This document shows positions 41,326-54,234 of a stretch of 64,000 nucleotides of DNA, one piece after another; position 1 is the first letter of the stretch; every line of letters begins with the position of its first letter. The notes beneath the pieces were generated by a model. It worked only from the letters and a program-made list of their open reading frames with translations, had not been told where the DNA came from and did not search any database. The stretch is taken from NCBI RefSeq assembly GCF_008831285.2, contig NC_045138.2, forward strand, positions 30,041,934-30,105,933, in the 5' to 3' direction. The translations under genes were made by a program, and so were the position numbers. This stretch comes from Nymphaea colorata (taxonomy: Eukaryota > Streptophyta > Magnoliopsida > Nymphaeales > Nymphaeaceae).

Positions 41326-41327
<2 letters not shown>

Positions 41328-43185
41328 AATGCATGATGTGTGTGTTTGGTTGTTTCTTCTTTGTCTGCACTTTTCTCTTTGAGGCCAGTAGTCCCTACTT
41401 AATGGTCCAACGTTGCGTCAGTCAACTTATCTCTGTGTGAAAGCACAGCCGCCCTCTTGGTTTCACGTGGAGCCTTTGCTTCTCGCAAAATAAAAGGTGT
41501 TTGTCTAATTATTGTGAAGAGGACAAGAAGAAGAAGAAGTATTTTTTCCAGCGCATTAGGTGTACAAGATTGAAACGGCAAAAGAAAAAAAAAGATTCTA
41601 ATGTGACTGCTGGTTTTGGATTCTTTCTAGACTTTTTTGTTTTTTTTTTTTTGTAAATTATTTTCTTGGGAAAATATACAAGTAAAGGCCTTTGTAATAA
41701 AATGAAAAAAAGGAAAAATAAAAGAAAATGATTTTTTTTGTAGGTTTTTGTTGAAGGAGTTGGAGATTGAATTTCTTGGCTTTTATCATGCAAAATTGTG
41801 CTCATGTTCAAAGACTTTGTCAATTGTCACTCACCAGACTCATTTGAATCAATCATTGTTCATATCAGCCGCCGATCCAACCAGCTACGCCAAACCCTTT
41901 GAGATCGGATTAACTGGTCTTTGCGTATTGTTGAAAGTAAGTGGATTTGTGATCGCAGCTGCCCATGTATGCCGACACTTATCTATCTTCTGTCACTGTT
42001 TTGAAGTCATCTAATAGCTCTTGCTTATAATTAATAAAGAGAAAAGATTCTCTTCTATGTTCTACCTCTTATGTAAAAGTTCAAAACTTTTCAACCTTTT
42101 TATGCTTCATGGGTAGAGACAAATTTTCCCCAACTATCTAACTAGAACTTTGTTGATGGAACCATAGCTACAGTGGTGGTTGAACGAAACTTTAGTTATC
42201 GGCCCGACCCGAGTTTGGACTGAGCACCGCGATGTATGATGTATATGGACACGTGCCCGTTTTCATCGCGACGAAAATTTTTGATGGACTGGTGTAGGCA
42301 GTGGTCCACCCCGGCTTGCACATAAGTCCACTATTGCTTAGCTGTTTTTTTTTTTGAAAAATTTATCCTACATATGAGTATCGTGGTGCAATAATCATAG
42401 ATAATTTCTTCCACTTATTGGGATCTTGGAAATCTCAAATATAAAATACCAAGAAATTTGGAGGACCATGAATAATTTTTACATCTCATTTGGTTGCTTG
42501 GGTCTTTAATGATTTAGCTGTTGATGATTTCTATAACAAGATGCATGGTAGCTTGTGTGTTTATTGTTTGGTGCTTGGTTTTTATAATTCACAAAGGATA
42601 TGGCTGCCATCTTAATTGATGGGGAATCTTTATTTTCTAATATATATTTTTTTTAAAAATATGTAATGTCTATGTTTATCATCAATTTTAATGAATATTG
42701 AATTAGTTAGCTGCATTGATGCCTTAGTTCTTTTATAAGTAATCACATGTTTCACTGAACAGTAAAGAAAAATAAAAAATTAATATTAGCAGATCCTGAA
42801 GCAGCGCTGGTCTTGGTGCCCTTCTAGAATCATGATTAAAGAAAATGCTTACCTTGGTCAAAGAACTTTTATATTTAATGGAAAAAGTAGGACTTCATTA
42901 TTAAAAATGTGACCAAGTTGATGCAGCTGACGAAGTTCATAATCACACTTTTAAAATAATTTTAAAAGTGATTACGGACTACAAAGTGTTTTGCCGCTGC
43001 TCATATGAGGGCTCAGAACTGAGTTTTACTTTCAGCTCGATCGAATTTGAAAAGAAAATGACTTGAAGAGTTCTATCAATGGGGCCGGAGGCTCCCTTTC
43101 AAAACCAGCTGTCCGCGCAAGTATGGAACTCGTGATCTTTGTTTTTTTCGGAGACATATGATAAAATTGGAACGATACGGAGACT

Positions 43186-43460
43186 AGCGGAACCAGAAAA
43201 TTTTTTTGGTGGAGGCACTCATTCAATACCTTAAATTTCTTTGGGGCACTTACATATAAAACAATCAAATATATCAAAACATTAACATATATATTAAACT
43301 AATTTTGTAAGGCTGGTGTGGGGCCATGGCCTATAGGAAAAATTTACATGTTATAACTTACAAAAATCTTTATTTGATTTCTATAACAATTTTGAAAAGT
43401 ATAAATTCGGCTCCCATAAAAATAAAAATTATAAAAAAAAAATTCCTAGCTCCATCCTAA
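43186..43460. mobile_element. Decayed hAT-type MITE relative
   Basis: AGCGGAACCAGAAAATTTTT at the left and TTCCTAGCTCCATCCT at the right resemble degenerate ends of the CAGGGGCGGAGCCA family. The interior includes TTACATGT and GGGGCCATGGCC, words also seen near 45920. Borders are approximate. Confidence 0.35.
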
Positions 43461-44073
43461 CAATAGGAAGGTATCTGTGTACCTACCCAAAAGATATTAG
43501 AGTAAATTCATAAGGCGATTTTTGATGAATCTACCCATTATTTGGGACAAATACATGATAACCACAGTGTTACATCAAAATCTGCCTAACCTCATCTTGA
43601 CTATGAGAACATGAAAAGAATCCGCAAGGACTTGTGTAGACGACATCATGAGAGAGAAAATATGTGTGTGACAAAGATGTATGTTTCTTCACGTTTCACA
43701 ATGACTGGTTAGGATTTTTTCCGTTTTATGTTCTTATCAAGCCCTTCTTCCTCTTTATTTCATTGAAAAGTAAGTTCTATCATATGCTTTTTTTCCTTTT
43801 TTTTTTTTATCACAATTTGGTCATTGCAAGACCTTATCTGTTCACTCAAAACCAGTGGTCTAAGATTAAGCAGACAGATTGGATCGAGATCGACAACATA
43901 ATGCATTGGAGGTCCGATCTAAATCGAATCCAATGCATTAGAAATTGACAAAACCCTCAAACCAGATCCGGACCACTTGCCACCCTACTTTTGGCTAGTG
44001 ACCGTCCATCCATATGTAAGAGATCAGGGAGGCACATGCACCCTCAACTTTTCAAAAGCTTTATAAGAATAAC

Positions 44074-44076
<3 letters not shown>

Positions 44077-44149
<73 letters not shown>
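44077..44149. repeat. Compound (AT)n(AG)n microsatellite
   Basis: About 26 AT units followed by about 10 AG units. Same composition and order as at 39327-39418. Confidence 0.95.
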
Positions 44150-44732
44150 CCAGCTAAGTATTTTAGGTTGTTCTTCTATAACGCAGTCATCAGACATGCA
44201 GCTTGCCATCTAGAGCATTCGAACGACGGAAGGATTTTTATACATCGGCCTTTAGTGAGCTCTAACTCTCTCTCTTTCTTCCTCTCAATGATTTGCTCCA
44301 CCAATTTTGGGTTATCCATTGTTTTTTTTTTCTTAAGAATTTACTTGAGCTAACTATCTCGCCTTCATAGACTTAAAAGAGTATTCAATACAAGGTTTCT
44401 AGAGTATTTGGGTGTCACTAAAACTGAGGAGAACTCGGGTTTTAGAAAAATTGGTTTCGGAAAACCTGACCCCTTTAGGTTATTTATAAAAACTATTTTT
44501 TGAGTATGTTACCCAAACAAATAAACCAACTTAACAAAACTGAGTTAGATGAAGGTGTCATTCAAGTGCCGGCGAAAGCAAACGACTGGCATCCGTAGAA
44601 CCTGAACCAGTCGTTGGCCGCCTACCAGTAACTGACCACTCATGTGCATCAATCTCCTCGGAGTATTTTATTTTTCTCTTTTTTATTATAGAACCCATCT
44701 GTTGAGACGGGTTGTTTTCTAGTACCCGCAAG

Positions 44733-44926
44733 CAGGGGCGGAGCCAAGGAAGGTCCGCATGAGCCCTGGCTCCACTTCAATTTTTAAAAAAAAAAAATTT
44801 ACATGTAACTTTTAAAAAATTGTACTTGTCTTATATGAAAATTTTGAAAAATGATATTTCAGCCCATGTCAGAATTTAAAAACTTTAATTTGGCTCCCTC
44901 ATAAAAAATTTTTAGCTCCGCTCCTG
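44733..44926. mobile_element. Intact hAT-type MITE with 8-bp target duplication
   Basis: A 194-bp non-coding element. Left terminal repeat CAGGGGCGGAGCCAA; right end TTAGCTCCGCTCCTG, whose inverse CAGGAGCGGAGCTAA matches at 13 of 15 positions. Flanks are CCCGCAAG (44725-44732) and CCCACAAG (44927-44934), an 8-bp target duplication with one change. CAGGG-type ends plus an 8-bp duplication are the signature of the hAT superfamily. It has no transposase, so it depended on an autonomous hAT element elsewhere. It is the best preserved of the family in this window. Confidence 0.78.
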
Positions 44927-46287
44927 CCCACAAGTACCACATTTGTGGTCATTATAATGGCACCTTTCAATCAATGAATTCATCATAATTGTTCTTAATT
45001 TAATTTCATATGTTAAAAGCATGAGGCGTTTTACTCGTAAAATGCAGCAAAGGACATAGCATAGCTGGTCGGATTGGCAGGGTGGTGAAAGACAGGTCCT
45101 ATTTTTCCCTTTCCAGCTGCATATTCATTACTACCTTAGCTGTTTATCCTCCAAATAATTTGCAAGTTGCCCAATGAAAGAAGCTGATGACTTCATGATT
45201 TTGCATCTTGAAATTTTTTGGCTGGAGGGACAATAATTCAATAATTTCAATCATTTTAGGCGCACTTGTACATACAAACAACTAAGTATTTCAAAACAAT
45301 AATACAAAAATAAACATATTTTGTGGAGGCTTTGCCACTGCTTGCATCACTCTGTTTAATAAAGCACCACTCTGTGGGCTCATTGAAAATGACAGTGGAA
45401 TCACTTCACTTTTTCTTCAAATTACTGCAATAATGGCAGCTTGATCTTGTTTTGGAAGCGTATGCAGAATCTTCACGTGGAAATTTTAGGGTTTTGTTTT
45501 AAGGGTAAAACGCTTTTGGACTTAAGATGGTAATGCTCCAAAGGAGAAATTATATGTGTTCCAGAATATTATGACTTAACTTGAGCCTCAATTTTTATAC
45601 ATGTTAGTGAAAAGTAAGTCTTGTATCAAGAAAATCAGAAACTCCAGGCCTGCGTTTAAGCTTATGACTAGAATTTTTTTTTTTTTTTTTGGGGATCACA
45701 GATGGATTCACTCACAGGGGATTCCTAGATCTAAATGAGTTTGTTCTCAGATCTTTTTCTAGATGAATGTGATTTTGTTGTTTGTTCAAGAACCAGAAGA
45801 TCATGGGTTGCTTTATTTGGGTGTACACATAGGCACGGGATACCGAACTCGCCAAGCTGGGTGACTCCTTCTGGGTTGTCGAGCTAACCAGCGGCGGAGG
45901 GAAGAGGGGCCGGCAGGGGCCATGGCCTACCTCACTTTTTGAGAATTCAAAGTTTAACCTATTAAAATTTTCTAAAATTTTAGTCGGCCCCGACAAACCG
46001 AATTTAGTTTTAAATAAATATTCTGCATCCAATGCTCTTACATTTTGGAAATCGGCTGGTTCAAAGTTTGAATTCAGTTTTTGATATGAATGTAAAAATT
46101 GGATTCAGATTATGAAATCAGATTTCATATTTGGATTCAACTACTACTTTTCTTTGTTCCTAGTTGAATTTGAATATATGAGAATCCGAAAAGTGGATAT
46201 GATTAAGGGCGAATAATGGAAGAAAGTTGTGAATGGTGCCAAGTTGAAGACCTTGGATCAAGCGAGTGTTGTTCGTCTCGCAAGTGG

Positions 46288-46423
46288 GCGTTTGGCAGCA
46301 GGAACACTATGTTTTTTAAAACTTTATGTGCCATTTCATAGCCATTTTATGAAACACTTCTTTGTCCTGTTCATGGAACATTGTGTTCCAGAGAATGCAG
46401 TGTTCCTTCCTGTTACCAAATGC
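46288..46423. mobile_element. Foldback MITE with about 21-bp terminal inverted repeats
   Basis: The left end GCGTTTGGCAGCAGGAACACT (46288-46308) is the inverse of the right end AGTGTTCC...CAAATGC (46399-46423), apart from a 4-bp insertion and three mismatches. The interior is 90 bp and contains a further small inverted repeat (GGAACATTGTGTTCC). No coding capacity and no clear target duplication, so the superfamily is undetermined. Confidence 0.65.
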
Positions 46424-47997
46424 TCTCTGTAGTAATGCCCTCTTAAACTTGGTCTCGAAGGCTCGCTCGGTACTTTTTCTCCTTTAAAATTTTCTCAATA
46501 TAAAAGATCTTAAGTCATTTAAGCATTGTTATCTGAGATTGTGACATAAAAATGCAAACCAGACGTCTAGAAATCATAAAAGGAGTGTTTGATAGGGAGG
46601 AGAAGAATTTCGGGACGTGCACTGAACTGGTGAAATTTGACGCATCTGTACATTCCGAAATCAAACACGGGCGAAATTTCTGAAGCATATTGTTTGTACA
46701 ACAGTGTCTCGCTATTTTTACCTTAATAAATGGTCCTTTTGCCTTCGATGTATGTTATGGAGGAGGTGACTACAAGAAGGTGTTTTGGTATGAAGAACAT
46801 TGTGTTCTACCGTATTCTTTTAATACATGTTATGTTCCAAAAAACAGAGTCTTTTTGTTCCGGGAATCATGCTGTTATGTCCAGTGTTTGATTGACAACA
46901 TTGACAATCACAGCATGTTTCCTGCAACAGAAAATGTTAACCATGTACTTCGGGCTACCAGAATGCATGTCAAATGTGAGCAACACTTGCTCAAGTTCAT
47001 GCATGGAAACTCAATTTGTGAAGGTCTTTCAAGAGGAAGCTTGAGATTATTTATATATACATGAAATGAAATTCTGAGGGCATAATACATAGTTGAATTA
47101 ATATCATTTAAATGAATATCTATATACGTAATTATAAAAACTGCAATTAAGTAAATGAAAATGACTTAAATACATTTTGAATCATTACATGCTTATGATT
47201 ATAATCATTTAAACGAATCTCTATAAATGTAGTTACAAATTAAACTCATTGGATAAACTGCCATTGAGATCCTTGTTGGAGGAGGTTGATGCCGGATTTG
47301 AGATCCACTTTGGGGGTTGATGATGAAATCCACAGTTTGTCTAATTATCATAGATTTCAGATCCTTAAGATTTGAGATCCATGGAGATTCAAACGCAACC
47401 TAAAGAAAGAGCTCTGACTGCTTGTCATTGTTTCATATCTTATTGTGGCTTTTGTATAATAGCTTTGTTATTTTTCCTTAATAAAACACCATTGCATTTG
47501 ATGTGGTTTGCCTTTATTTTTATTTTATGGAGGTAAATTACATTGGCTACAATGAACTGGATCACAAATTCTTGGATCTGGATCATGAATGTCAATCTCA
47601 ATTATCGGTCAGATCTGAATTCGTCAGTCATATTTTATGCAGGTTTGGACCTAAAGCTGTAAACCAGATTTAGTTTGAACACGATTCGAAATATTTGAAC
47701 GGCATATATGTCAATTGAATTTGAGCAGCATTATTGGGGTCTTCGGATCCGGACTCAATTCCACCAGGTAGGCTTCTGTCCGGGTTCGAATCAGTGCGTC
47801 CAGATCAAATCTGGTGTTTCGAATTCGAATCCAGATCTACGAAAACCCGGTCCTTACCTATCGGAGCGACGGGAAATATCAACGGCCTTGTTGGCAGAGT
47901 GTCTGGTTCAGTCGAGGTTGCAGGCGACGACAGCAATAGTGGAGGAGCAACAGGCGGAGGAAGAAGTGGACGGCGGGGCCGGGGCAAGGGAAGGAGG

Positions 47998-50900
47998 ATG
48001 GGGTCGGGGATGATGGCTTCTCCTTCCTTTGTCTTTGTTTCTGGTGGTGGTGGTGCTGGCGGCGCCGGTAGTCTTAGCATTACCACCGTTCCCGCCATCC
48101 CCCAACGACTCCCTATGGTGGCAGACGGCGTCCGGTCCCCCTTGGGTAGCAGATTCCTCCGCTTCCCAAGAAATTCCTGTGTCCGCCGCCTCCTCTTCCT
48201 CCATGGACATCACCGCTCGCTGTCCCGTCGATTTATATGCGGAATGAGCAATTCAGGTTTGACTGTACTCCCCTTAAAGTCCCCTTTGTCTTTTTTCTTG
48301 GTTTTCTTTTTGCTTCTCTCGTGAATCCAACGTTACAAGTAATCTCTCGACTACTCGGCAGCTTGTAGGATTCTTCTTCGAATGTGGCACTTGTTGCGTC
48401 AGTTAGTTTCTGTTTTTAACAGCCTTCTTTTTGGGGAGGCACATGTGTATTACTGTCTCTTAGTTAATGTGGCTTTACCTGCTATTGATGTGTCGTTCTG
48501 AAATGGGCTTTTGGAAGTGAAGAATCGAATAATTAAAAGACAAGAAGCTGATTAAGTAAGCTAGGATGCATGACTGTAGCGGTGTGCTTTTCTCTTTGTC
48601 GGATTATATTTGATTCCAAGTTGGTTGCAGGGAAGTTTAGTGATAGCCAATTTAGATGGCACTGTATACCAGTCATACTTATAGCTACCATTTGAGTTAA
48701 TTCTGTGGTTGATGATTATGCTGAGTAGGAACATGAATGTATGTTTTCAGGATAATTCCAAACTCATGCATGTGTGCAATATATTCTCTTAAAAAGCATA
48801 GACAATTTCATTGGTACTTGAATGCATGTTTTCAGTTAAAATTCCACAATGCATACACATTTTACTCTTAAAAAGAGTTTTATCGAAAGGAACCGGTAAA
48901 GAGTGTAATGCTTCAAACGTACCTGAACATAGGTTTTTCAGATCAAATGCCGCTGATATGCCCAAGGAGAAGTGTTTGAGGTGATCAACTTTATAGCTGC
49001 AGTTGTCCAATCATACTATGCCATGTTGAATTACAATCTATACTGGCCTATGACTGTATGCATAGGAGACTTTTTTCTTAGGTGGAAAGGAATTTCACGA
49101 TGAACTCACCTTTGCCAATTCTGGAGCACAAGATCTATGTTTCAGCTTCAGGTTATCTTAATGACACACTTTTCTTGTTTGGTTTGAACATGTATGAATT
49201 TTTCAGACATGATATCACAGTTGGAACTTGGGAAGCCTGATGAAAAGCCAGGGAGAGGAAGTCGTGTAAATGGAGTATTTTGGATTTTGCTTCTGAACTT
49301 GGGCATTTATGTAGTCGACCATTGGTTTCAGGTAAGTGCCTTCATCTTAGTTTTAAGAAACCTGTCTCAAAGAAAATAACAGTGACTGGAATGACATAGA
49401 GTAAGAACCCAGTTATGAGGAACGTGTAAGCAGAATTCTCATGTCACTTTACTTCAAATTGGCTGTGGATGTCAGTTCCTGGATTATGGTCTCATTTTTA
49501 TTAAGTTCTTATCTATATCAATTTATTAGTATTTTATCTAAATGGTTCCACATGTTAGTTCCAACTTATAACCTATTTCCTGTTTGTTGAATCATTTAAA
49601 ATTTTGAAGTGGAGGATTCTCCATTCTAATTCTTGTATTGCTCCTGCTTTCAAGTCACACTCTGACAACTATGGAAATACATGCCATAAGATCCCCAAAT
49701 GTAGGAGATGAGATTATCTCTAGGCAGTGAAAGTTCCCAGTCCCCTGAACCTCTCTTTCACTTGATTGATCACCTACAGTGTGAGAAGATCTAAAAAAAG
49801 GAACTAGTCAGACTAGTTATTAGAATAGAATCTTCTGTACTTAGTTTTCTATCTGACTTTTCATGCAAAGGCATTCTTATCAGTATAGATTTCTATCATA
49901 CAGAAGGTCTTGGTATTGGCTGCAACTCATCAGTTAGGATGTCATTCTTGATAACCATTGGTTAAAATGCAGTAATTGGAGGTTCTTCAGAATAATTGGT
50001 TGGTGAATTCATCAACTTTTTCTTTTGTTTGTTTTTGGATTTTTTAGTGTTTTTAGTTCATATTATTTTGTTTTACAGGTGAATACTATGAAATCTCTAT
50101 ATCTAAATCATGCATGGCCTCAATGGTACCAATTCATAACTGCAACATTCTGTCATGCCGATTGGTGAGAACTTGTGATTTGCTTTGGTTATTGTCTGTG
50201 TTTCCAAAGTTGTCCTCTTTTTGACATGATATAACCAGTTGCAGTTCCTGATGTTCAAAAATTCAGGCTAACCGGCCACATTATTTTGTTGAATCATTTG
50301 ACTATTCTCCAAATACTTCCGTATTAATTCTGACTAGGCTTAATTTATTGATCATAAACCTTTACAGGAACCATTTGTCAAGTAATCTTTTCTTCTTATA
50401 CATTTTTGGTATGACTTGCTACCTCTGTTTCATGTTTTAATTGATCGCTGCATTATTTGAATAGGGTCTCTGGCTATCGATAATTCGAGGTTTTGATTTT
50501 AAGCTAACAATTCTGCAGGAAAGCTCGTTGAAGAGGATGAAGGAAGCTTTGCTTTGTGGATATCATATCTGCTAACAGGTGCTGGAGCCAACCTTGTGTC
50601 ATGGCTTGTTCTTCCTAGAAATGCAGTTTCCATTGGAGCTTCTGGGGCTGTGTTTGGTCTTTTTGCAATCAGTGTCCTGGTTAAGGTAAAAGATGATGTT
50701 TTTTTTACAAAACCATGCCACAAAATCTACATGTACTTACCGTTTAATCTTCTTGCAGATACGTTGGGATTGGCGGAAGATACTTGAAGTACTTATATTA
50801 GGTCAGTTTGTTCTGAAAAAGGTAAAGTTCTTCTCTTCTAGCAGGAAAAGAACAAATTGCTTGATTACATATATGGTATCACTATGGTTGTTCTAGGTGC

Positions 50901-53817
50901 TTAGAGAAATTAAACTAGAATTTCTGCAGGTAATAATCTATGCTGACTTGTATGTGGGGGATATGAGTGCTTAACATTGCTACTTTCTTACTTGTGTTTG
51001 CAACCATATGGCACCCACCTATACGCTTATCATACTTTGTGCTTGTCTCTGTATCTTGTATCATTGTATCATGTATGTGTATCTGTCCGTGTTGTTGACT
51101 TTTTGCAATTTTAGGGATCCTGGTTGTGTGGTTAGGCAACGTCAGCAAATATATTTTTCCATAGCAAAATTTGGGGCATGTTGGTCTACATGCCATGTTA
51201 TCATGTATCAATTGGTACAGACTCCTCACAAATATCGCGTGTTATTCGAAAAAACATGATAAATATGTTAAATATAAGTCAGCCGTATAAAACGTCAATA
51301 AAACGCATCTTTTTCAAGAAGACGTCAGACAATAAAAACTTTTTTTATCTTTTTCAAGAAGACGTCAGACAATAAAACTTTTTTTAAGTGTTCTGCCAAA
51401 CCGTGAATTTCTATCTTTAAAATGTATTAAATAAGAGAGAGAGGTGATTAACCATAAAATTAACCATAATAAAGAAGAGAGAGTGCTGAAAGGTGCATGT
51501 AGTAATGAAGATTAATTATGTAATAAAGAGGAGAGAGAGATGGTTTACAGAAAATTAGATGCAATAAAGAAGAGAGGGAGAGAGAGCCCAGCTGCTCCTA
51601 GGAAACCCCTAGCCCATAGCACTAACTCCTTCATTAACTCAGCCTTCATAACATGCGGCTGAGGAAATTGGGTCTAGCATGGAGACCAACCAAATTTATT
51701 ATTTTGTAAATCTTACATATGGCTATTATTTGCTTTTAATGTGATACTTTTCACCCACATCCTATCATGTCTATGATTTTATCTAATCATTTTTCAGAGT
51801 CTTATTATTAGTTTTTATTTATTTATTTTACTTTTACTTAATTTTTAGGATTTTTAATTTGTTAAAAAATTTCTCGAGATTTTTCCGAGATATATAATTT
51901 TGTCATATTATACTTGAGAAATAACTCGCCTTACAATACCCATACACGATATATGTGACAATGGACTAAAGAGTGTATAAGTACAATGGGCAGCAAACTA
52001 TTTATTGAGTAGCCCCATCTGAGCCATGTTCTTCTCCTGGGAGTAAGACTTATTTGTCGTACATATAAAAACAAAAGCACATGATCAAGTTTACAAGTTA
52101 CATGAATCTTGACATTTAGATGTCTTATCCAGCTGTTTTGCATAATTCTTTAATATCTCAATAATTTTGTCGTGTTTTAAACATCCAGAGAATGAGACTT
52201 GTGTACTATGTGGCTTATATCTCTAATTTAACACTGTTATGACTCCACCATAATTTTTATCTGGGTATCAGTTGGTGCCTTGGTGAACCTACTGCAATTT
52301 TTCTCTTCCATTAGTTTTTATTTCTCAAGTAACAAGTTCTCAATAGTCCAGTTATCTGCTTAAGAGGGTATGTGCTGGGCGCAACAGAATATCGTGCTTG
52401 AGATGGTTAGAGCATTAGATAAAGAACTTGGCATCATGCCTCACTGGTGAGTGGTGATTGAATATATCCAATCTGAGGGAAAGAAAGCTCTCAAATTGGA
52501 AAACCCATGACCTGTTATGTGTCTATGAAAGAGAGAGCCATCCTATATAGTTTCTGTTAGCTGTGAAAGAGAGAGCCATCCTATATAGTTTCTGTTAGCA
52601 TCAAGCTAACAAGGGTTCCTCGACTCACCCACCCTCACACGGAAGCCTAGCTTTGTGAAATGCTTATTCTTTGCTTAACCCTAATCTCTGAGCTTACAAC
52701 CGATATATAGTGTAAAGTATCCCTCGGGTGGGTTGTATCCTGCTCCACGGAGCCTCTCGACCCGACTCCCTAATTCTGTTAACATCAAGTAAAAGAAATA
52801 AAAGCTTGAGGCTAGCTAAGCCTAACAGTTTCTCATACAAATTCAGTGGCACATTTTACGGTATAAAGTTACAAAATTATTGAGGGCATCACTAGTACGC
52901 TGACCCTGATAAAAGTTAACTTTGTGATATCATGATTATGTGTTTGTGCAGTAAATCATGATGCAACACAATATTGAGTTGCTAATATGTGTGATTCTTG
53001 GCATGCTTCTGATCAAATATAGGTTAAGTTCGTCTATCATAATGGAATTTTTATCTGTAGCTAGAGATCTTGCTAGACGTGGAAGTGGAACAGTGGAGTG
53101 ACTGGCTTCCACTTCCCAGGCATTCTGATGGATTGCCATGGGTTCTTGAATTAATGATCCACTCATACTATAAGTCTCTGGTGTACATAATAAATAAAAG
53201 TAGAAAACCTGATGGTTTGGTATAGAATGCCATCCAATATATGTTTCAAGTTAGTTCACTGCCTTTAAGTTTCTAGATAATGTCCTGAACATTGTCTATG
53301 AGTACTGTCTTCCATCAGTGTCCTGAACATTGTCTATGAGTATTGTCTTCCATCAGAGGTGAGGAACATGTCTTTGATTCCATTGTGGGCTGACCTAAAC
53401 ATGGTTAACATGCATGGTCGTTAATTTGGTTTTCCTGCATATGGAATGAATATTTTCTTGCTGATTCATCCTACGGTAGATTAGTTGTGCTTGTAATCTT
53501 CATTTGTCCTGTGACTTTGAAGTTCTTTGAATTAATTCTCTGTGGTCCACATCAAGTGATTACTGTCAATGTATGTTGTTTTTCTTCTTAATTTGAACAG
53601 TTTAGACTTGATAATTCAGGTGATGGAGGAAGCACAAGCTTCGGCAAGGCTACAGGGCACCATTTTTGGAGGTTACTCACTGCATAACATTAATCATATT
53701 GCGCATCTTTCTGGCGCTTTAATTGGTGTTCTTCTCATATGGCTACTCAGTGGGATTCCCAGTCGACCTTCAGCTCAGGATACACATGGCTTGCGTAGAA
53801 GGGCAGATAGCACTTGA
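47998..53817 (+). CDS. Chloroplast rhomboid-like intramembrane serine protease
   Basis: Seven exons: 47998-48256, 49207-49331, 50079-50164, 50368-50408, 50519-50685, 50759-50821, 53620-53817; 312 aa. Residues 1 to about 85 are rich in Ser/Arg/Gly and poor in acidic residues, as in a plastid transit peptide. The rhomboid domain follows with several membrane spans. It has the oxyanion motif FCHADWNHLSSN, the catalytic Ser (S212) in IGASGAVFG and the catalytic His (H276) in NHIAHLSGA. So both residues of the Ser-His dyad are present and the enzyme should be active; substrates are unknown. Sequence matches the plant rhomboid-related family that includes, from memory, Arabidopsis At5g25640/At1g74130. 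ATG 47998 is the first in-frame Met; the frame is open further 5' but without homology. Intron 6 is 2.8 kb with three tandem duplications. Converges on the PPR gene. Confidence 0.92.
51307..51377. repeat. 31-bp direct duplication in rhomboid intron 6
   Basis: ATCTTTTTCAAGAAGACGTC... occurs at 51307-51337 and 51347-51377, identical, with a T-rich 9-bp spacer. Confidence 0.9.
52525..52598. repeat. About 35-bp tandem duplication in rhomboid intron 6
   Basis: TGAAAGAGAGAGCCATCC through TTTCTGTTAGC occurs twice in immediate succession, near 52525-52561 and 52564-52598. Confidence 0.88.
53281..53356. repeat. 38-bp tandem duplication in rhomboid intron 6
   Basis: TGTCCTGAACATTGTC... is repeated exactly in tandem (53281-53318, 53319-53356) with one substitution (AGTACTG versus AGTATTG). 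Confidence 0.93.
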
Positions 53818-54234
53818 GTGCAAGATGGTTCTCATTCATTGTAAACGATCATTACAGGAGTCTTTTTTGGCTGGAGGCAAATGTCGACTGTAATTGTTTA
53901 CTGGTGTCCTGGATTGGATGTGTCAGAGAGGAAAATTAATTGTATGCTTCTTTATGTAAATGGCAATTATCAAATTTCTAAGAAGCTGCAGTAAGTACAC
54001 GGAATAGTACATGATTTTGACTCGTCTTTTGTTTTTTTGTACATCCTGTCCTCTGTTTTACACATTCATGCCTTGACATATGCTTCAAATGTACATGATT
54101 CTACTTGTAAAAGAATGCTTGACTGCACCAGTCATGCCATAGAAAAGGTGGTCTCATTTTTCCGCTTCCTTAAGTTTTCCCATCTGTATAGCAATTTCAG
54201 AAAGTAAAGACAAAAACGAATTAATTTGTAATGC

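Noticed and set aside
46690-47064. 124-aa plus-strand frame
   Set aside because: Lies in repeat sequence next to a foldback MITE, has no domain and is flanked by AT-rich DNA.
47760-47800. Possible tRNA B box GGGTTCGAATC
   Set aside because: No A box at the right distance and no cloverleaf arms could be paired.
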